Shown piece by piece: positions 18,946-27,732 of a DNA stretch of 64,000 nucleotides. The DNA comes from Calidifontimicrobium sp035325925. GTDB lineage: Bacteria > Pseudomonadota > Gammaproteobacteria > Burkholderiales > Burkholderiaceae_C. The notes under the pieces are model-generated. The model saw only the letters and a program-made list of their open reading frames with translations. It did no database searches and was not told the origin of the DNA. Position numbers and translations under genes: made by a program. Location: the NCBI RefSeq assembly GCF_035325925.1, contig NZ_DAOKZA010000001.1, positions 1-64,000 of the forward strand, read 5' to 3'. Position 1 is the first letter of the stretch, and every line of letters begins with the position of its first letter.

Positions 18946-20094
18946 ATGAGATGGATCAAGACCCTGCTGGCCACCGCGGTGGCGGCAGCGAGCTTCGCCG
19001 CCGTGGCCGACATCACGGTCGGCGTCACGGTGTCGGCCACCGGGCCGGCGGCGTCGCTGGGCATCCCCGAGAAGAACACGCTCGAGCTGATGCCCAAGGA
19101 GATCGGCGGCCAGAAGGTCAACTACATCCTGCTCGACGACGCGTCCGACACCACGACCGCGGTCAACAACACGCGCAAGCTGATCACCGAGCACAAGGTC
19201 GACGTGGTCATCGGCTCGACGATCACGCCGGCGTCGCTGGCGATGGTCGACGTCGTCGCCGAGGCGCAGACGCCGATGATCTCGATGGCCGCCTCGGCGC
19301 GCATCGTCGAACCGGTCGACGCGAAGAAGCGCTGGGTCTTCAAGACGCCGCAGAACGACATCATGATGGCGCTGGCGATCGCCACGCACATGGCGGCCAA
19401 TGGCGTCAAGTCGGTGGGCTTCATCGGCTTCGCCGACGCCTACGGCGAAGGCTGGTGGCAGGAGTTCCAGAAGGCCGGGGCGCTGAAGTCGCTGCAGCTG
19501 GTGGCCAGCGAGCGCTACAACCGCAACGACACCTCGGTCACCGGCCAGGTGCTCAAGCTCATCGCGGCCAAGCCCGACGCGGTGCTGATCGCCGGCTCGG
19601 GCACGCCGGCGGCGCTGCCGCAGAAGGCGCTCAAGGAGCGCGGCTACGCGGGCAAGATCTACCAGACGCACGGCGTGGCGAACAACGACTTCCTGCGCGT
19701 CGGCGGCAAGGACGTCGAGGGCACGATCCTGCCGTCGGGCCCGATGCTGGTGGCCGCGCAGCTGCCCGACAGCCACCCGGCGAAGAAGAGCGCGCTCGAG
19801 TACGTGACCAAGTACGAGGCGGTGCACGGCAAGGGGTCCGCGTCGACCTTCGGCGGCCACGCCTGGGACGCCGGGCTGCTGATGCAGCGCGCCGCCGCCG
19901 AGGCACTGAAGAAGGCGCAGCCCGGCACGCCGGCGTTCCGCAGCGCGCTGCGCGACGCGCTCGAGGGCGTCACCAACCTGCCCGGGGCGCACGGCATCTT
20001 CAATATGTCGCCGAACGACCACAACGGCCTCGACCAGCGCGGCAGCGTGATGGTCACGATCCAGAACGGCGCCTGGAAGTACCTCGGCCAGTAA
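18946..20094 (+). CDS. Branched-chain-amino-acid-type ABC substrate-binding protein, probably for an aromatic acid
   Basis: The 382-residue periplasmic LivK-like (type I) binding protein has an N-terminal signal peptide cleaving after AAVA near residue 21. Family landmarks are GVTVSATGPAASLGIPEKNTLEL, DDASDTTTAVNNTRKL and GFIGFADAYGEGWW. ATG 18946 has AAGGAGAC upstream. A GACAAT -10-like hexamer lies at 18901-18906, so it may have its own promoter. It is the first gene of a complete importer embedded between paaR and paaZ, so phenylacetate or a related aromatic acid is the likely cargo, by context only. Confidence 0.85.
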   Translation: MRWIKTLLATAVAAASFAAVADITVGVTVSATGPAASLGIPEKNTLELMPKEIGGQKVNYILLDDASDTTTAVNNTRKLITEHKVDVVIGSTITPASLAMVDVVAEAQTPMISMAASARIVEPVDAKKRWVFKTPQNDIMMALAIATHMAANGVKSVGFIGFADAYGEGWWQEFQKAGALKSLQLVASERYNRNDTSVTGQVLKLIAAKPDAVLIAGSGTPAALPQKALKERGYAGKIYQTHGVANNDFLRVGGKDVEGTILPSGPMLVAAQLPDSHPAKKSALEYVTKYEAVHGKGSASTFGGHAWDAGLLMQRAAAEALKKAQPGTPAFRSALRDALEGVTNLPGAHGIFNMSPNDHNGLDQRGSVMVTIQNGAWKYLGQ

Positions 20095-20189
20095 GCGGCC
20101 GCTGGCGCATCGCCCGGGCGCCGCCGCGCGCGGCGTCCCGGACGTAATCACCCGAGCGGGGGCTGCGGCCCCCGCGCGACGGATCCCGC

Positions 20190-21218
20190 ATGGACCTTCA
20201 GATCGCCCTGCTGCTGGGGCAGGACGGCATCGTCAACGGTGCCATCTACGCATTGCTCGCGCTGACCCTGGTGCTGGTGTTCTCGGTCACGCGCGTGATC
20301 TTCATCCCGCAGGGCGAACTGGTCGCCTTCGGGGCGCTGACGCTCGCCGCGATGCAACTGGGCAAGACGCCGCCCACGCTGTGGCTCGCGCTGGCGCTGG
20401 GCGCGGTGGCGATCGCCGCCGAGGTCTGGCGCGGCGCGCGCGGGCGCACCGTCGACTGGGGCGGCACGCTGCTGTGGTGCGCGGTGCTGCCGCTGGCTGC
20501 GCTGGGCTGGGCGCTGCTCGCGCCGCCGACGTCGATGCCGGCGCAGGTGGCGCTGACGCTGCTGATCTGCACGCCGATCGGCCCGCTTCTGTACCGGCTG
20601 GCGTACCGGCCGCTGGCGCACGCGACGGTGCTGATGCTGCTCATCGTCTCGGTGGCGCTGCACGGCGTGATGATGGGGCTGGGGCTGTGGTTCTTCGGCG
20701 CCGAGGGCTCGCGCACGCCGGCGTTCTCCGACGCGCGCTTCGACCTGGCCGGGATCCCGTTCACCGGACAGGCGCTGGTGGTGATGGGCGTGACCGCCGC
20801 GCTGATGGCGCTGATGTTCCTGTTCTTCGAGCGCTCGATCGTCGGCAAGGCGCTGCGTGCCACCGCGATGAACCGCACCGGCGCGCGGCTGATGGGCATC
20901 CCCACCGAGCTGGCCGGCGACCTGAGCTTCGCGCTGGCGGCGCTGATCGGCGCCGTCTCGGGGCTGCTGATCGCGCCGATCACGACGATCTACTTCGACA
21001 CCGGCTTCCTGATCGGCCTGAAGGGTTTCGTCGCCGCGATCATCGGCGCGCTGGCCAGCTACCCGCTGGCGGTGGCCGGCGCACTGCTCGTCGGGCTGCT
21101 CGAGGCGTTCTCGTCGTTCTGGGCCAGCGCGTTCAAGGAAGTCATCGTGTTCACGCTGATCATCCCGGTGCTGTGGTGGCGCTCGCTGCACACGCACCAC
21201 GTCGAGGAGGACGAATGA
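20190..21218 (+). CDS. livH: ABC importer permease, LivH type
   Basis: The 342-residue inner-membrane permease starts LQIALLLGQDGIVNGAIYALLALTLVLVFSVTRVIF (split by the first span) and contains the LivH motifs FFERSIVGKALRATAMNRTGARLMGI and FDTGFLIGLKGFVAAIIGAL. Eight or more spans are visible. It should form the translocation pore with the downstream LivM domain. No strong ribosome site precedes ATG 20190. Its TGA overlaps a 12-codon mini-ORF that leads straight into the next gene. Confidence 0.88.
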   Translation: MDLQIALLLGQDGIVNGAIYALLALTLVLVFSVTRVIFIPQGELVAFGALTLAAMQLGKTPPTLWLALALGAVAIAAEVWRGARGRTVDWGGTLLWCAVLPLAALGWALLAPPTSMPAQVALTLLICTPIGPLLYRLAYRPLAHATVLMLLIVSVALHGVMMGLGLWFFGAEGSRTPAFSDARFDLAGIPFTGQALVVMGVTAALMALMFLFFERSIVGKALRATAMNRTGARLMGIPTELAGDLSFALAALIGAVSGLLIAPITTIYFDTGFLIGLKGFVAAIIGALASYPLAVAGALLVGLLEAFSSFWASAFKEVIVFTLIIPVLWWRSLHTHHVEEDE

Positions 21219-21253
21219 GCGCGCGCGCCGCTGCCGCAGGGGTGCGCCGATGA
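21215..21253 (+). other. 12-codon bridging mini-ORF between livH and livMG
   Basis: ATG 21215 overlaps the livH stop, and the mini-ORF (MSARAAAAGVRR) stops at TGA 21251-21253, which overlaps ATG 21250 of the next gene. Both junctions are ATGA. Its first codons match the start of the 74-bp repeat units at 23085. A coupling relay or a decayed repeat copy are both possible; a functional peptide is unlikely. Confidence 0.5.
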
Positions 21254-23088
21254 GTCCGCGCGTGCTGTCGGTGGCCTTCGCGCTGGCGGTGTTCGCCGGC
21301 TTCGCGACGCTGTCGGACTTCCAGGTCTCGCTGCTGTCGAACATCGGCCAGTACGCGCTGGTGGCCATCGGGCTGGTCATGCTCACCGGCGTGGCCGGGA
21401 TGACCTCGTTCGGGCAGGCGGCCTTCGTCGGGCTCGGCGCCTACGGCACCGCGCTGGTCGGCACCGCCGGCGCGCAGGCGCTGGGGCTGGGCGGATCGAC
21501 GCTGCTGCCGTGGCTGGGGCTCGCGGTGGGGCTGGCGCTGACCGCGCTGGTGGCCTGGCTGCTCGGCGTGGTGACGCTGCGCCTGTCGGGCCACTTCCTG
21601 CCGCTGGGCACGATCGCCTGGGGCCTGAGCCTGTACTTCGTGTTCGGCAATCTCGACGTGCTCGGCGGCCACACCGGCATGGGCGGCATCCCGTCGATCG
21701 AGCTGCCGGGGCTGTCGCTGGCGTCGCCGCGCGCGCTGGGCGTGCTGGTGTGGCTGGTGGTGTTCGCCGCGCTGTGGGCGATGTCCAACCTGCTCGACTC
21801 GCGCGAGGGCCGGGCGATCCGCGCGCTCAAGAGCGGTCGCGTGATGGCCGAGTCGATGGGCGTGGATACCGGCCGCTACCGGCTCAAGGTGTTCGTGCTC
21901 GCGGCGCTGCTGGCCGGCCTGTCGGGCTGGCTCTACGCGCACCAGCAGCGCTTCCTGAACCCGACGCCGTTCAACCTGAACATCGGCATCGAGTACCTGT
22001 TCATGGCCGTGGTCGGCGGCGCCGGCCACCTGTGGGGCGCGCTGCTCGGCGCCGCGCTGCTGACGCTGCTCAAGCAGGAGCTGCAGGACGTGCTGCCGCA
22101 GCTGCTGGGCGCCAGCGGCTCGTTCGAGGTGATCGTGTTCGGCCTGCTGATGATGCTGGTGCTGCAGCGCTACGCCGACGGCCTGTGGCCGACGCTGGCG
22201 CGGCTGTCGCGGCGCTGGGTTCGCGCCGGCACCGCGGCGCGCGGCGCGGGCGGCGGGGCGCTCGCGCCACGCGCGCTGCCGCAGCGCGGTGACGTGGTGC
22301 TGACCGCGCGACAGGTCAGCAAGCGCTTCGGCGGCCTGGTGGCCAACGATCGCGTCGACCTCGACCTGCACGCCGGCGAGGTGCACGCGCTGATCGGCCC
22401 GAACGGCGCCGGCAAGAGCACCTTCTTCAACATGATCTCCGGCGTCGACGACCCGACCGAGGGCCAGGTCACGCTGCTGGGCCGCGAGATGGTCAAGCAG
22501 CCGTCGCGCGCCTTCGCCGCGCTCGGGCTGGGGCGCACGTTCCAGCACGTGCGGCTGCTGCGCGAGCGCAGCGTGCTCGACAACGTCGCGCTCGGCGCGC
22601 ACCTGCGCGGACGGCGCGGCTGGCTGGCGGCGATGCTGCGCCTGGACCGCGGCGAGGAGGCCGCGCTGCTCGCCGAGGCGCGCCGACAGATCGAACGCTG
22701 CGGGCTGGGCGCGTACGCCGACGAGGCCGCCGGCGCGCTGCCGCTGGGGGCGCAGCGCATCGTCGAGATCGCGCGCGCGCTGGCCGGCGCGCCGGCGGTG
22801 CTGCTGCTCGACGAGCCGGCCGCCGGTCTGCGTCACCGCGAGAAGCAGGAACTCGCACAGCTGCTGCGCCAGCTGCGCGAGCAGGGGTTGGCGATCCTCG
22901 TCGTCGAACACGACATGGAGTTCGTGATGAACCTTGCCGACCGCGTGACCGTCCTCGACTTCGGCCAGGTCATCGCGCGCGGCACGCCCGCCGAGGTGCA
23001 GAGCGATCCGCGCGTGCTCGAGGCGTACCTGGGCAGCGCGGTCGACGACGTGGTCGGCGGCGCGGTGCTGGTGGGGGCGACGACATGA
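21250..23088 (+). CDS. Fused ABC permease-ATPase (LivM-LivG) of the importer
   Basis: This single 612-residue polypeptide joins two normally separate subunits. Residues 1-~330 form the LivM permease (MLTGVAGMTSFGQAAFVGLGAYG and the SGWLYAHQQRFLNPTPFN block). After an Ala/Gly/Arg linker, residues ~348-612 form the LivG ATPase, with Walker A GPNGAGKST at ~383, a signature LPLGAQRIVEIARAL in place of LSGGQ (normal for LivG-like proteins), and Walker B VLLLDEPAAGL at ~518. No stop or frameshift separates the halves. Two tandem 74-bp mini-ORF units lie between its stop and livF. Confidence 0.88.
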   Translation: MSPRVLSVAFALAVFAGFATLSDFQVSLLSNIGQYALVAIGLVMLTGVAGMTSFGQAAFVGLGAYGTALVGTAGAQALGLGGSTLLPWLGLAVGLALTALVAWLLGVVTLRLSGHFLPLGTIAWGLSLYFVFGNLDVLGGHTGMGGIPSIELPGLSLASPRALGVLVWLVVFAALWAMSNLLDSREGRAIRALKSGRVMAESMGVDTGRYRLKVFVLAALLAGLSGWLYAHQQRFLNPTPFNLNIGIEYLFMAVVGGAGHLWGALLGAALLTLLKQELQDVLPQLLGASGSFEVIVFGLLMMLVLQRYADGLWPTLARLSRRWVRAGTAARGAGGGALAPRALPQRGDVVLTARQVSKRFGGLVANDRVDLDLHAGEVHALIGPNGAGKSTFFNMISGVDDPTEGQVTLLGREMVKQPSRAFAALGLGRTFQHVRLLRERSVLDNVALGAHLRGRRGWLAAMLRLDRGEEAALLAEARRQIERCGLGAYADEAAGALPLGAQRIVEIARALAGAPAVLLLDEPAAGLRHREKQELAQLLRQLREQGLAILVVEHDMEFVMNLADRVTVLDFGQVIARGTPAEVQSDPRVLEAYLGSAVDDVVGGAVLVGATT

Positions 23089-23236
23089 GCGCGCGCCGGG
23101 CCGCCCCCAGCGCGCGAACCCCCTCGGGGGGCGGCGCCGCAGGCGCCAGGGGGTCGACATGAGCGCGCGCCGGGCCGCCCCCAGCGCGCGAACCCCCTCG
23201 GGGGGCGGCGCCGCAGGCGCCAGGGGGTCGACATGA
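23085..23236 (+). repeat. Perfect tandem duplication of a 74-bp unit, each a coupled 25-codon mini-ORF
   Basis: Copies begin at ATG 23085 and ATG 23159, and the livF ATG at 23233 sits where a third copy would begin. Each unit reads as an identical mini-ORF (start MSARRAAPSAR, end AAGARGST) whose TGA overlaps the next ATG. The chain livMG stop, mini-ORF, mini-ORF, livF is therefore linked by three ATGA overlaps. The unit holds the hairpin arms CCCCCTCGGGGGG and GGCGCCGCAGGCGCC. Confidence 0.8.
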
Positions 23237-23967
23237 GCGCGCTGCTGTCGCTGCACGGGTTCTGCGTTTCTTACGGCCCGGTCGAGGCGCTGCACAGCGT
23301 CGACCTCGAGGTGCACGAGGGCGAGATCGTCACGGTGATCGGTCCCAACGGCGCGGGCAAGACGACGCTGCTGTCGGCGGCGATGGGACTGCTGCCCAGC
23401 CGCGGCGATCTGCACTTCGGCGGTGAGCGGCTGGCCCGGCCCAGCGTCGAGGCGATGGTCGCGCGCGGCGTGGGCCTCGTGCCCGAGAAGCGCGAGCTGT
23501 TCGCCGAGATGAGCGTCGAGGACAACCTGCTGCTCGGCGGCTTCGCCCGCTGGCGGCGCGGCCAGCGCGACCAGCGCGAGCGCATGCGCGAGGTGTTCGC
23601 GGTGTTCCCGCGGCTGCAGGAGCGGCGCGCGCAGCTGGCCGCCACGCTGTCGGGGGGCGAGCGGCAGATGCTGGCGATCGGTCGCGCGCTGATGGCGCGC
23701 CCGCGCCTGCTGATGCTCGACGAGCCATCGCTGGGGCTGGCGCCCCTGATTGTTCGCGAGGTGCTGCAGACCGTCGCGCGGCTGCGCGGCATGGGCGTCG
23801 CGGTGCTGCTGGTCGAGCAGAACGCGCGTGCCGCGCTGCAGATCGCCGACCGCGCCTACGTGCTCGAGATGGGCGCCGTCGCGCTGTCGGGCGGGGCGAG
23901 GGAACTGGCGGGCGACCCGCGCATCATCGAGACCTACCTCGGTCTCGGTGGGGCGCGTGCCGCCTGA
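23233..23967 (+). CDS. livF: ABC importer ATPase, LivF type
   Basis: The 244-residue second nucleotide-binding subunit has Walker A GPNGAGKTTLLSA near residue 37, signature LSGGERQMLAIGRALMARP near 138 and Walker B LLMLDEPSLGLAPLIV near 158, the last being diagnostic of LivF. It should pair with the ATPase half of the LivM-LivG fusion to power import through LivH and LivM. Its start is set by the ATG that ends the tandem mini-ORF array. Confidence 0.92.
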   Translation: MSALLSLHGFCVSYGPVEALHSVDLEVHEGEIVTVIGPNGAGKTTLLSAAMGLLPSRGDLHFGGERLARPSVEAMVARGVGLVPEKRELFAEMSVEDNLLLGGFARWRRGQRDQRERMREVFAVFPRLQERRAQLAATLSGGERQMLAIGRALMARPRLLMLDEPSLGLAPLIVREVLQTVARLRGMGVAVLLVEQNARAALQIADRAYVLEMGAVALSGGARELAGDPRIIETYLGLGGARAA

Positions 23968-24118
23968 GACCGGGCCGCGGGCGGCGGTGTGCGCGGTCTG
24001 AAGCTCGCGCGAGCGTGCGACGCGGCCGGCGCACACCGGGGTCGGTGACGCAGCCAGCCCGCAGGTTGCACGCGAGGGCGGCAACCGCGGCACACTTCGC
24101 GCTGTCCGACCCCCGACG

Positions 24119-24205
24119 CGGGCCGCGCGGCGGCCCGTTCACCGACACACGGGCCGCGCGGCGGCCCGTTCACCGACACACGGGCCGCGCGGCGGCCCGT
24201 TCACC
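24119..24205 (+). repeat. Three tandem 31-bp repeats, each a hairpin, in the paaZ leader
   Basis: Units start at 24119, 24150 and 24181 (the last partial, 25 bases). Each contains CGGGCCGC-GCG-GCGGCCCG, a perfect 8-bp stem with a 3-base loop. They lie in the 281-base gap between livF and paaZ and end about 44 bases before the paaZ start. An RNA made through this region would carry three identical hairpins, which could stabilise mRNA, block read-through or be an inert REP-like array. No gene is visible in the gap. Confidence 0.8.
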
Positions 24206-24248
24206 AAGACGCCGCGCACGCCGCGGCGAGTGCCAGAGGAATCGTTCG

Positions 24249-26300
24249 ATGACCACGACCCCCGTGTTGCAGTCCCACATCGCCGGACGCTGGTTCGGCC
24301 GCGACGCCGCGCAGACGCTGCGCAGCGCCGTCAACGGTGCGCCGGTGGCCGCGACGCACGCCGAGGCGATCGACTTCGCCGAGGCGGTGCAGCACGCGCG
24401 CCGCGTCGGCGTGCCGGCGCTGCTGGCGCTGGATTTCCAGCAGCGCGCCGCGCGGCTGAAGGCGCTGGCCAAGTACCTGGCCGAGCGCAAGGAGCAGCTG
24501 TACGCGGTGTCGGCGCACACCGGCGCGACGCGCGCCGACGGCTGGATCGACATCGAAGGCGGCACCGGCACGCTGTTCGCGTACGCGGGCATCGGCGGCA
24601 ACGAGCTGCCGTCGGGCAACCTCGTGCACGAGGGGCCGGTGGTGCCGCTGGGCAAGCACGGCGCGTTCGCCGGGACGCACATCCTGGTGCCGCGCGGCGG
24701 CGTCGCGGTGCACATCAACGCGTTCAACTTCCCGGTGTGGGGGCTGCTCGAGAAGTTCGCGCCGAGCTTCCTCGCCGGCATGCCGTGCATCGCCAAGCCG
24801 GCCACCGCGACGAGCTACCTCACCGAGGCGCTGGTGCGGCTGGTGGTCGAGTCGAAGCTGCTGCCCGAGGGCAGCCTGCAGCTGATCATCGGCGGCACCG
24901 GCGACCTGCTCGACCGCCTCGACGGCCAGGACGTGGTGACCTTCACCGGATCGGCCGACACCGCGGCGAAGCTGCGCACGCACCCGAACCTGGTACGCGC
25001 GAGCGTGCCGTTCAACGCCGAGGCCGACAGCCTGAACTGCGCGATCCTCGCGCCCGACGTGGCCCCCGGCGACGAGGAGTTCGACCTGTTCGTCAAGGAG
25101 GTCGCGCGCGAGATGACGGTCAAGGCGGGACAGAAGTGCACCGCGATCCGCCGCGCCATCGTGCCGCGTGACCGGCTCGACGCGGTGGCGCAGGCGCTGG
25201 CCGCGCGGCTGGCGAAGACCGTGGTCGGCGACCCGGCGGTCGAGGGCGTGCGCATGGGCGCGCTGGCGTCACACGCGCAGGTGGTCGACGTCGCCGCGCG
25301 CGTCGCGCAACTGCGCGCCGGCGCCGAGGTGGTCTACGACGGCGGCAGCGGCTTCGCGCCGGTCGGCGACGGCACGCGCAACGGTGCGTTCTTCGCGCCG
25401 ACGCTGCTGGCGTGCGCGAGGCCGCTGGAGGTCGACGCGGTGCACGAGGTCGAGGCCTTCGGCCCGGTGAGCACGCTGATGCCCTACGACGACCTCGACG
25501 AGGCGCTGGTGCTGGCCGCGCGCGGGCAGGGCAGCCTGGTCGGCACGCTGGTCACGCGCGATGCGGCCGTCGCCGCGCACGCGATCCCGCGCGCCGCCGC
25601 CACGCACGGGCGGTTGCTGGTGCTCGACCGCGAGGCCGCCGCCGAGTCGACCGGCCACGGCTCGCCGCTGCCGCCGCTCAAGCACGGCGGACCCGGGCGC
25701 GCCGGCGGCGGCGAGGAGCTCGGCGGGCTGCGTGCGGTCAAGCACTACCTGCAGCGTGCGGCGGTGCAGGGGTCGCCCTCGATGCTGCGCGCCGTCACCG
25801 GCGAGCACGTGCGCGGCGCGCAGGTCCTCGACAGCGACGTGCACCCGTTTCGCAAGCACTTCGAGGACCTGCGCATCGGCGACTCGCTGCTGACGCACCG
25901 GCGCACCGTCACCGAAGCCGACATCGTCGCCTTCGGCGGCATCTCCGGCGACTACTTCTACATGCACTTCGACGAGATCGCGGCGAAGGACAGCGCCTTC
26001 GGCCAGCGCATCGCGCACGGCTACTTCGTGCTGTCGGCGGCCGCCGGGCTGTTCGTCTCGCCGGCGCCGGGGCCGGTGCTGGCCAACTACGGGCTCGACA
26101 CGCTGCGCTTCGTCAAGCCGGTGGGCATCGGCGACACGATCCGGGCGCGACTGACCTGCAGGCGCAAGACCGACCGTGGCCGCGCCGACGCGAAGGGCGT
26201 CGGGCAGGGCGTCGTCGCCTGGGACGTCGAGGTCACCAACCAGCACGGCGAGCTGGTGGCGAGCTACGACATCCTCACGCTGGTGGCCAAGCGCGGGTGA
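24249..26300 (+). CDS. paaZ: Bifunctional oxepin-CoA hydrolase / 3-oxo-5,6-dehydrosuberyl-CoA semialdehyde dehydrogenase PaaZ
   Basis: This 683-residue two-domain enzyme opens the oxepin ring and oxidises the resulting aldehyde. Residues 1-~515 are an aldehyde dehydrogenase with HINAFNFPVWGLLEKFAPS, nucleophile Cys297 in KAGQKCTAIRR and general base in FNAEADSLN. Residues ~535-683 are a MaoC-type hotdog hydratase with the Asp-x4-His pair in GDYFYMHFDE and the RIAHGYFVLS motif. The full fused form is present. The start follows CAGAGGA. It lies after the importer, apart from paaABCDE, and its stop overlaps the nuclease gene start. Confidence 0.95.
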   Translation: MTTTPVLQSHIAGRWFGRDAAQTLRSAVNGAPVAATHAEAIDFAEAVQHARRVGVPALLALDFQQRAARLKALAKYLAERKEQLYAVSAHTGATRADGWIDIEGGTGTLFAYAGIGGNELPSGNLVHEGPVVPLGKHGAFAGTHILVPRGGVAVHINAFNFPVWGLLEKFAPSFLAGMPCIAKPATATSYLTEALVRLVVESKLLPEGSLQLIIGGTGDLLDRLDGQDVVTFTGSADTAAKLRTHPNLVRASVPFNAEADSLNCAILAPDVAPGDEEFDLFVKEVAREMTVKAGQKCTAIRRAIVPRDRLDAVAQALAARLAKTVVGDPAVEGVRMGALASHAQVVDVAARVAQLRAGAEVVYDGGSGFAPVGDGTRNGAFFAPTLLACARPLEVDAVHEVEAFGPVSTLMPYDDLDEALVLAARGQGSLVGTLVTRDAAVAAHAIPRAAATHGRLLVLDREAAAESTGHGSPLPPLKHGGPGRAGGGEELGGLRAVKHYLQRAAVQGSPSMLRAVTGEHVRGAQVLDSDVHPFRKHFEDLRIGDSLLTHRRTVTEADIVAFGGISGDYFYMHFDEIAAKDSAFGQRIAHGYFVLSAAAGLFVSPAPGPVLANYGLDTLRFVKPVGIGDTIRARLTCRRKTDRGRADAKGVGQGVVAWDVEVTNQHGELVASYDILTLVAKRG

Positions 26301-27031
26301 CGCGCACGCCGGGCACCGGGTGGCTTGGGCGCGCGGCGGCGTGGCTGCTGCTCGCGACGGTGCCGTGGGCGCTGCTCGCCGCGCCGGCGGCCGCGGCGCG
26401 CGGTGCGGTCGAGGTCGTCGGCACGGTCACGCGGGTGGTCGACGGCGACACGCTGAGCTTCGCACCGGTCGACGGCGGCCGTCCGCTGACGGTGCGCCTC
26501 GAGGGGATTGACGCCCCCGAGAGCTGCCAGCCCTGGGGCGCGCAGGCGCGCGACGCGCTCGACGAGCTGGTGCGCGACCGCACGCTGACGCTGCGCGTGC
26601 TCGGCCGCGACGATCACGGCCGCACGCTCGGCCGCCTGCGCCACGGCGGCGTCGACCTCGGCGAGCGCCTGGTGCGCGACGGCCACGCATGGAGCCACCG
26701 CTACAAGCACGACCGCGGGCCGTTCGTCGCGCAGGAGCGCATGGCGCGCGCGCTCAAGCGCGGCCTGCACGCCGACGGCACCGCGCTGATGCCGCGCGAG
26801 TTCCGCCGCCGTCACGGCCCCTGCGACTTCGGCGCGGGCGCGCCACCGTCGGGCGCCGCCAGCGCGCCGGTGCCGGCGACGCAGGTCGATCGTCGCTGCG
26901 ACGGGCGCACGCAGTGCTGGCAGATGCGTTCGTGCGAAGAGGCGACCTTCTTCCTGCGCCACTGCCCCGACACGCAGATGGACGGCGACGGCGACGGCGT
27001 GCCCTGCGAGCGTCGGTGGTGCGGCCGCTGA
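26297..27031 (+). CDS. Secreted thermonuclease-like protein with C-terminal excalibur domain
   Basis: GTG 26297 overlaps the paaZ stop and gives 244 residues. A signal peptide (WLLLATVPWALLAAPAAAA) is followed by a staphylococcal-nuclease domain: VTRVVDGDTLSF, VRLEGIDAPESCQPWGAQA and DDHGRTLGRLRHGGVDL, containing the catalytic Asp and Arg positions. The C-terminus is a cysteine-rich excalibur domain ending MDGDGDGVPCERRWC, a DxDxDG calcium-binding type motif with CE. Exported nucleases of this kind degrade extracellular DNA or RNA. The coupling to paaZ is odd and may be fortuitous. Confidence 0.85.
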   Translation: MTRTPGTGWLGRAAAWLLLATVPWALLAAPAAAARGAVEVVGTVTRVVDGDTLSFAPVDGGRPLTVRLEGIDAPESCQPWGAQARDALDELVRDRTLTLRVLGRDDHGRTLGRLRHGGVDLGERLVRDGHAWSHRYKHDRGPFVAQERMARALKRGLHADGTALMPREFRRRHGPCDFGAGAPPSGAASAPVPATQVDRRCDGRTQCWQMRSCEEATFFLRHCPDTQMDGDGDGVPCERRWCGR

Positions 27032-27233
27032 GCGGCACGGGCGTCTGCCGCGACCCCCGCGATCCCGGGGTCGGCGCGGCGTGAACTAGTCGGCGCCGCT
27101 GCGACCGAAGGGTCGCCCGCGCGCCGGCCGGCGCCGGCTTCGTGGCGACAATGCGTCAACGGCCGTGCCGCCGACGCGCTCCGCGCGGGGCCATCGGCGG
27201 CTCGGCCGGCCGACGCACCACGCCGTAGCACCG

Positions 27234-27716
27234 ATGATCCTGGGCTTTCTTCGCCGCATCAACGAGTCGACATCGGCACGCGAGGCACGCGCCCGGGCGC
27301 GGCAGCGCGCGGCCGACTCGCGCATCGGCGACTACGGCGCGATGCGCGCACCGTTGCGCCCGCAGGACCTGTCGCTGACCGAGCTGGCGCACGCCTGGAT
27401 GGACACGCTGCCGGCCGGGGTGCGGCCTGCGGCGCTGGCGGCGCAGTACCCGCGCATCGTCAACCGCCTCGCGCTGTGCTGGCGCGACCCGGCGCTGACG
27501 CGCCAGGTGTTCGACAGCCTGCTCGTCGACCGCCGCGGGCGCCGCCGCGGTTTCCCCGCGGCGGCGCGCGACGAACTGCTGGCGCTGCGCGCGCACTCGG
27601 CGACGCACCCACGTCAGGTTGCGATCGAGGGACTCGACGTGGCCGAGGTCGACGACCCCGGCGACGTCGACGACGCGCCGTGGAGCGTGCGCACGCGCGG
27701 CATCGGCGACCGCTGA
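27234..27716 (+). CDS. Conserved-looking hypothetical protein, 160 residues
   Basis: I do not recognise this protein. It starts at ATG 27234 (MILGFLRRINES), is Arg/Ala-rich with charged helices at the N-terminus, has a central LPAGVRPAALAAQYPRIVNRLA segment and ends in an acidic tail (DVAEVDDPGDVDDAPW). No signal peptide or membrane span is seen. Codon bias matches neighbouring genes and it fills the space exactly up to the convergent gene, which supports it being real. The GVRPAALAAQYPRIVNRLALCWRDP region resembles small uncharacterised Burkholderiales proteins often placed next to unrelated genes. A GACAAT hexamer at 27147-27152 may serve as -10. Confidence 0.7.
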   Translation: MILGFLRRINESTSAREARARARQRAADSRIGDYGAMRAPLRPQDLSLTELAHAWMDTLPAGVRPAALAAQYPRIVNRLALCWRDPALTRQVFDSLLVDRRGRRRGFPAAARDELLALRAHSATHPRQVAIEGLDVAEVDDPGDVDDAPWSVRTRGIGDR

Positions 27717-27732
27717 ACGCACCGCGCCCGGC

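Noticed and set aside
27051..27073. A terminator after the nuclease gene (CGACCCC/GGGGTCG)
   Set aside because: The stem is 7 bp with a 9-base loop and no T-run follows; such stems are frequent here.
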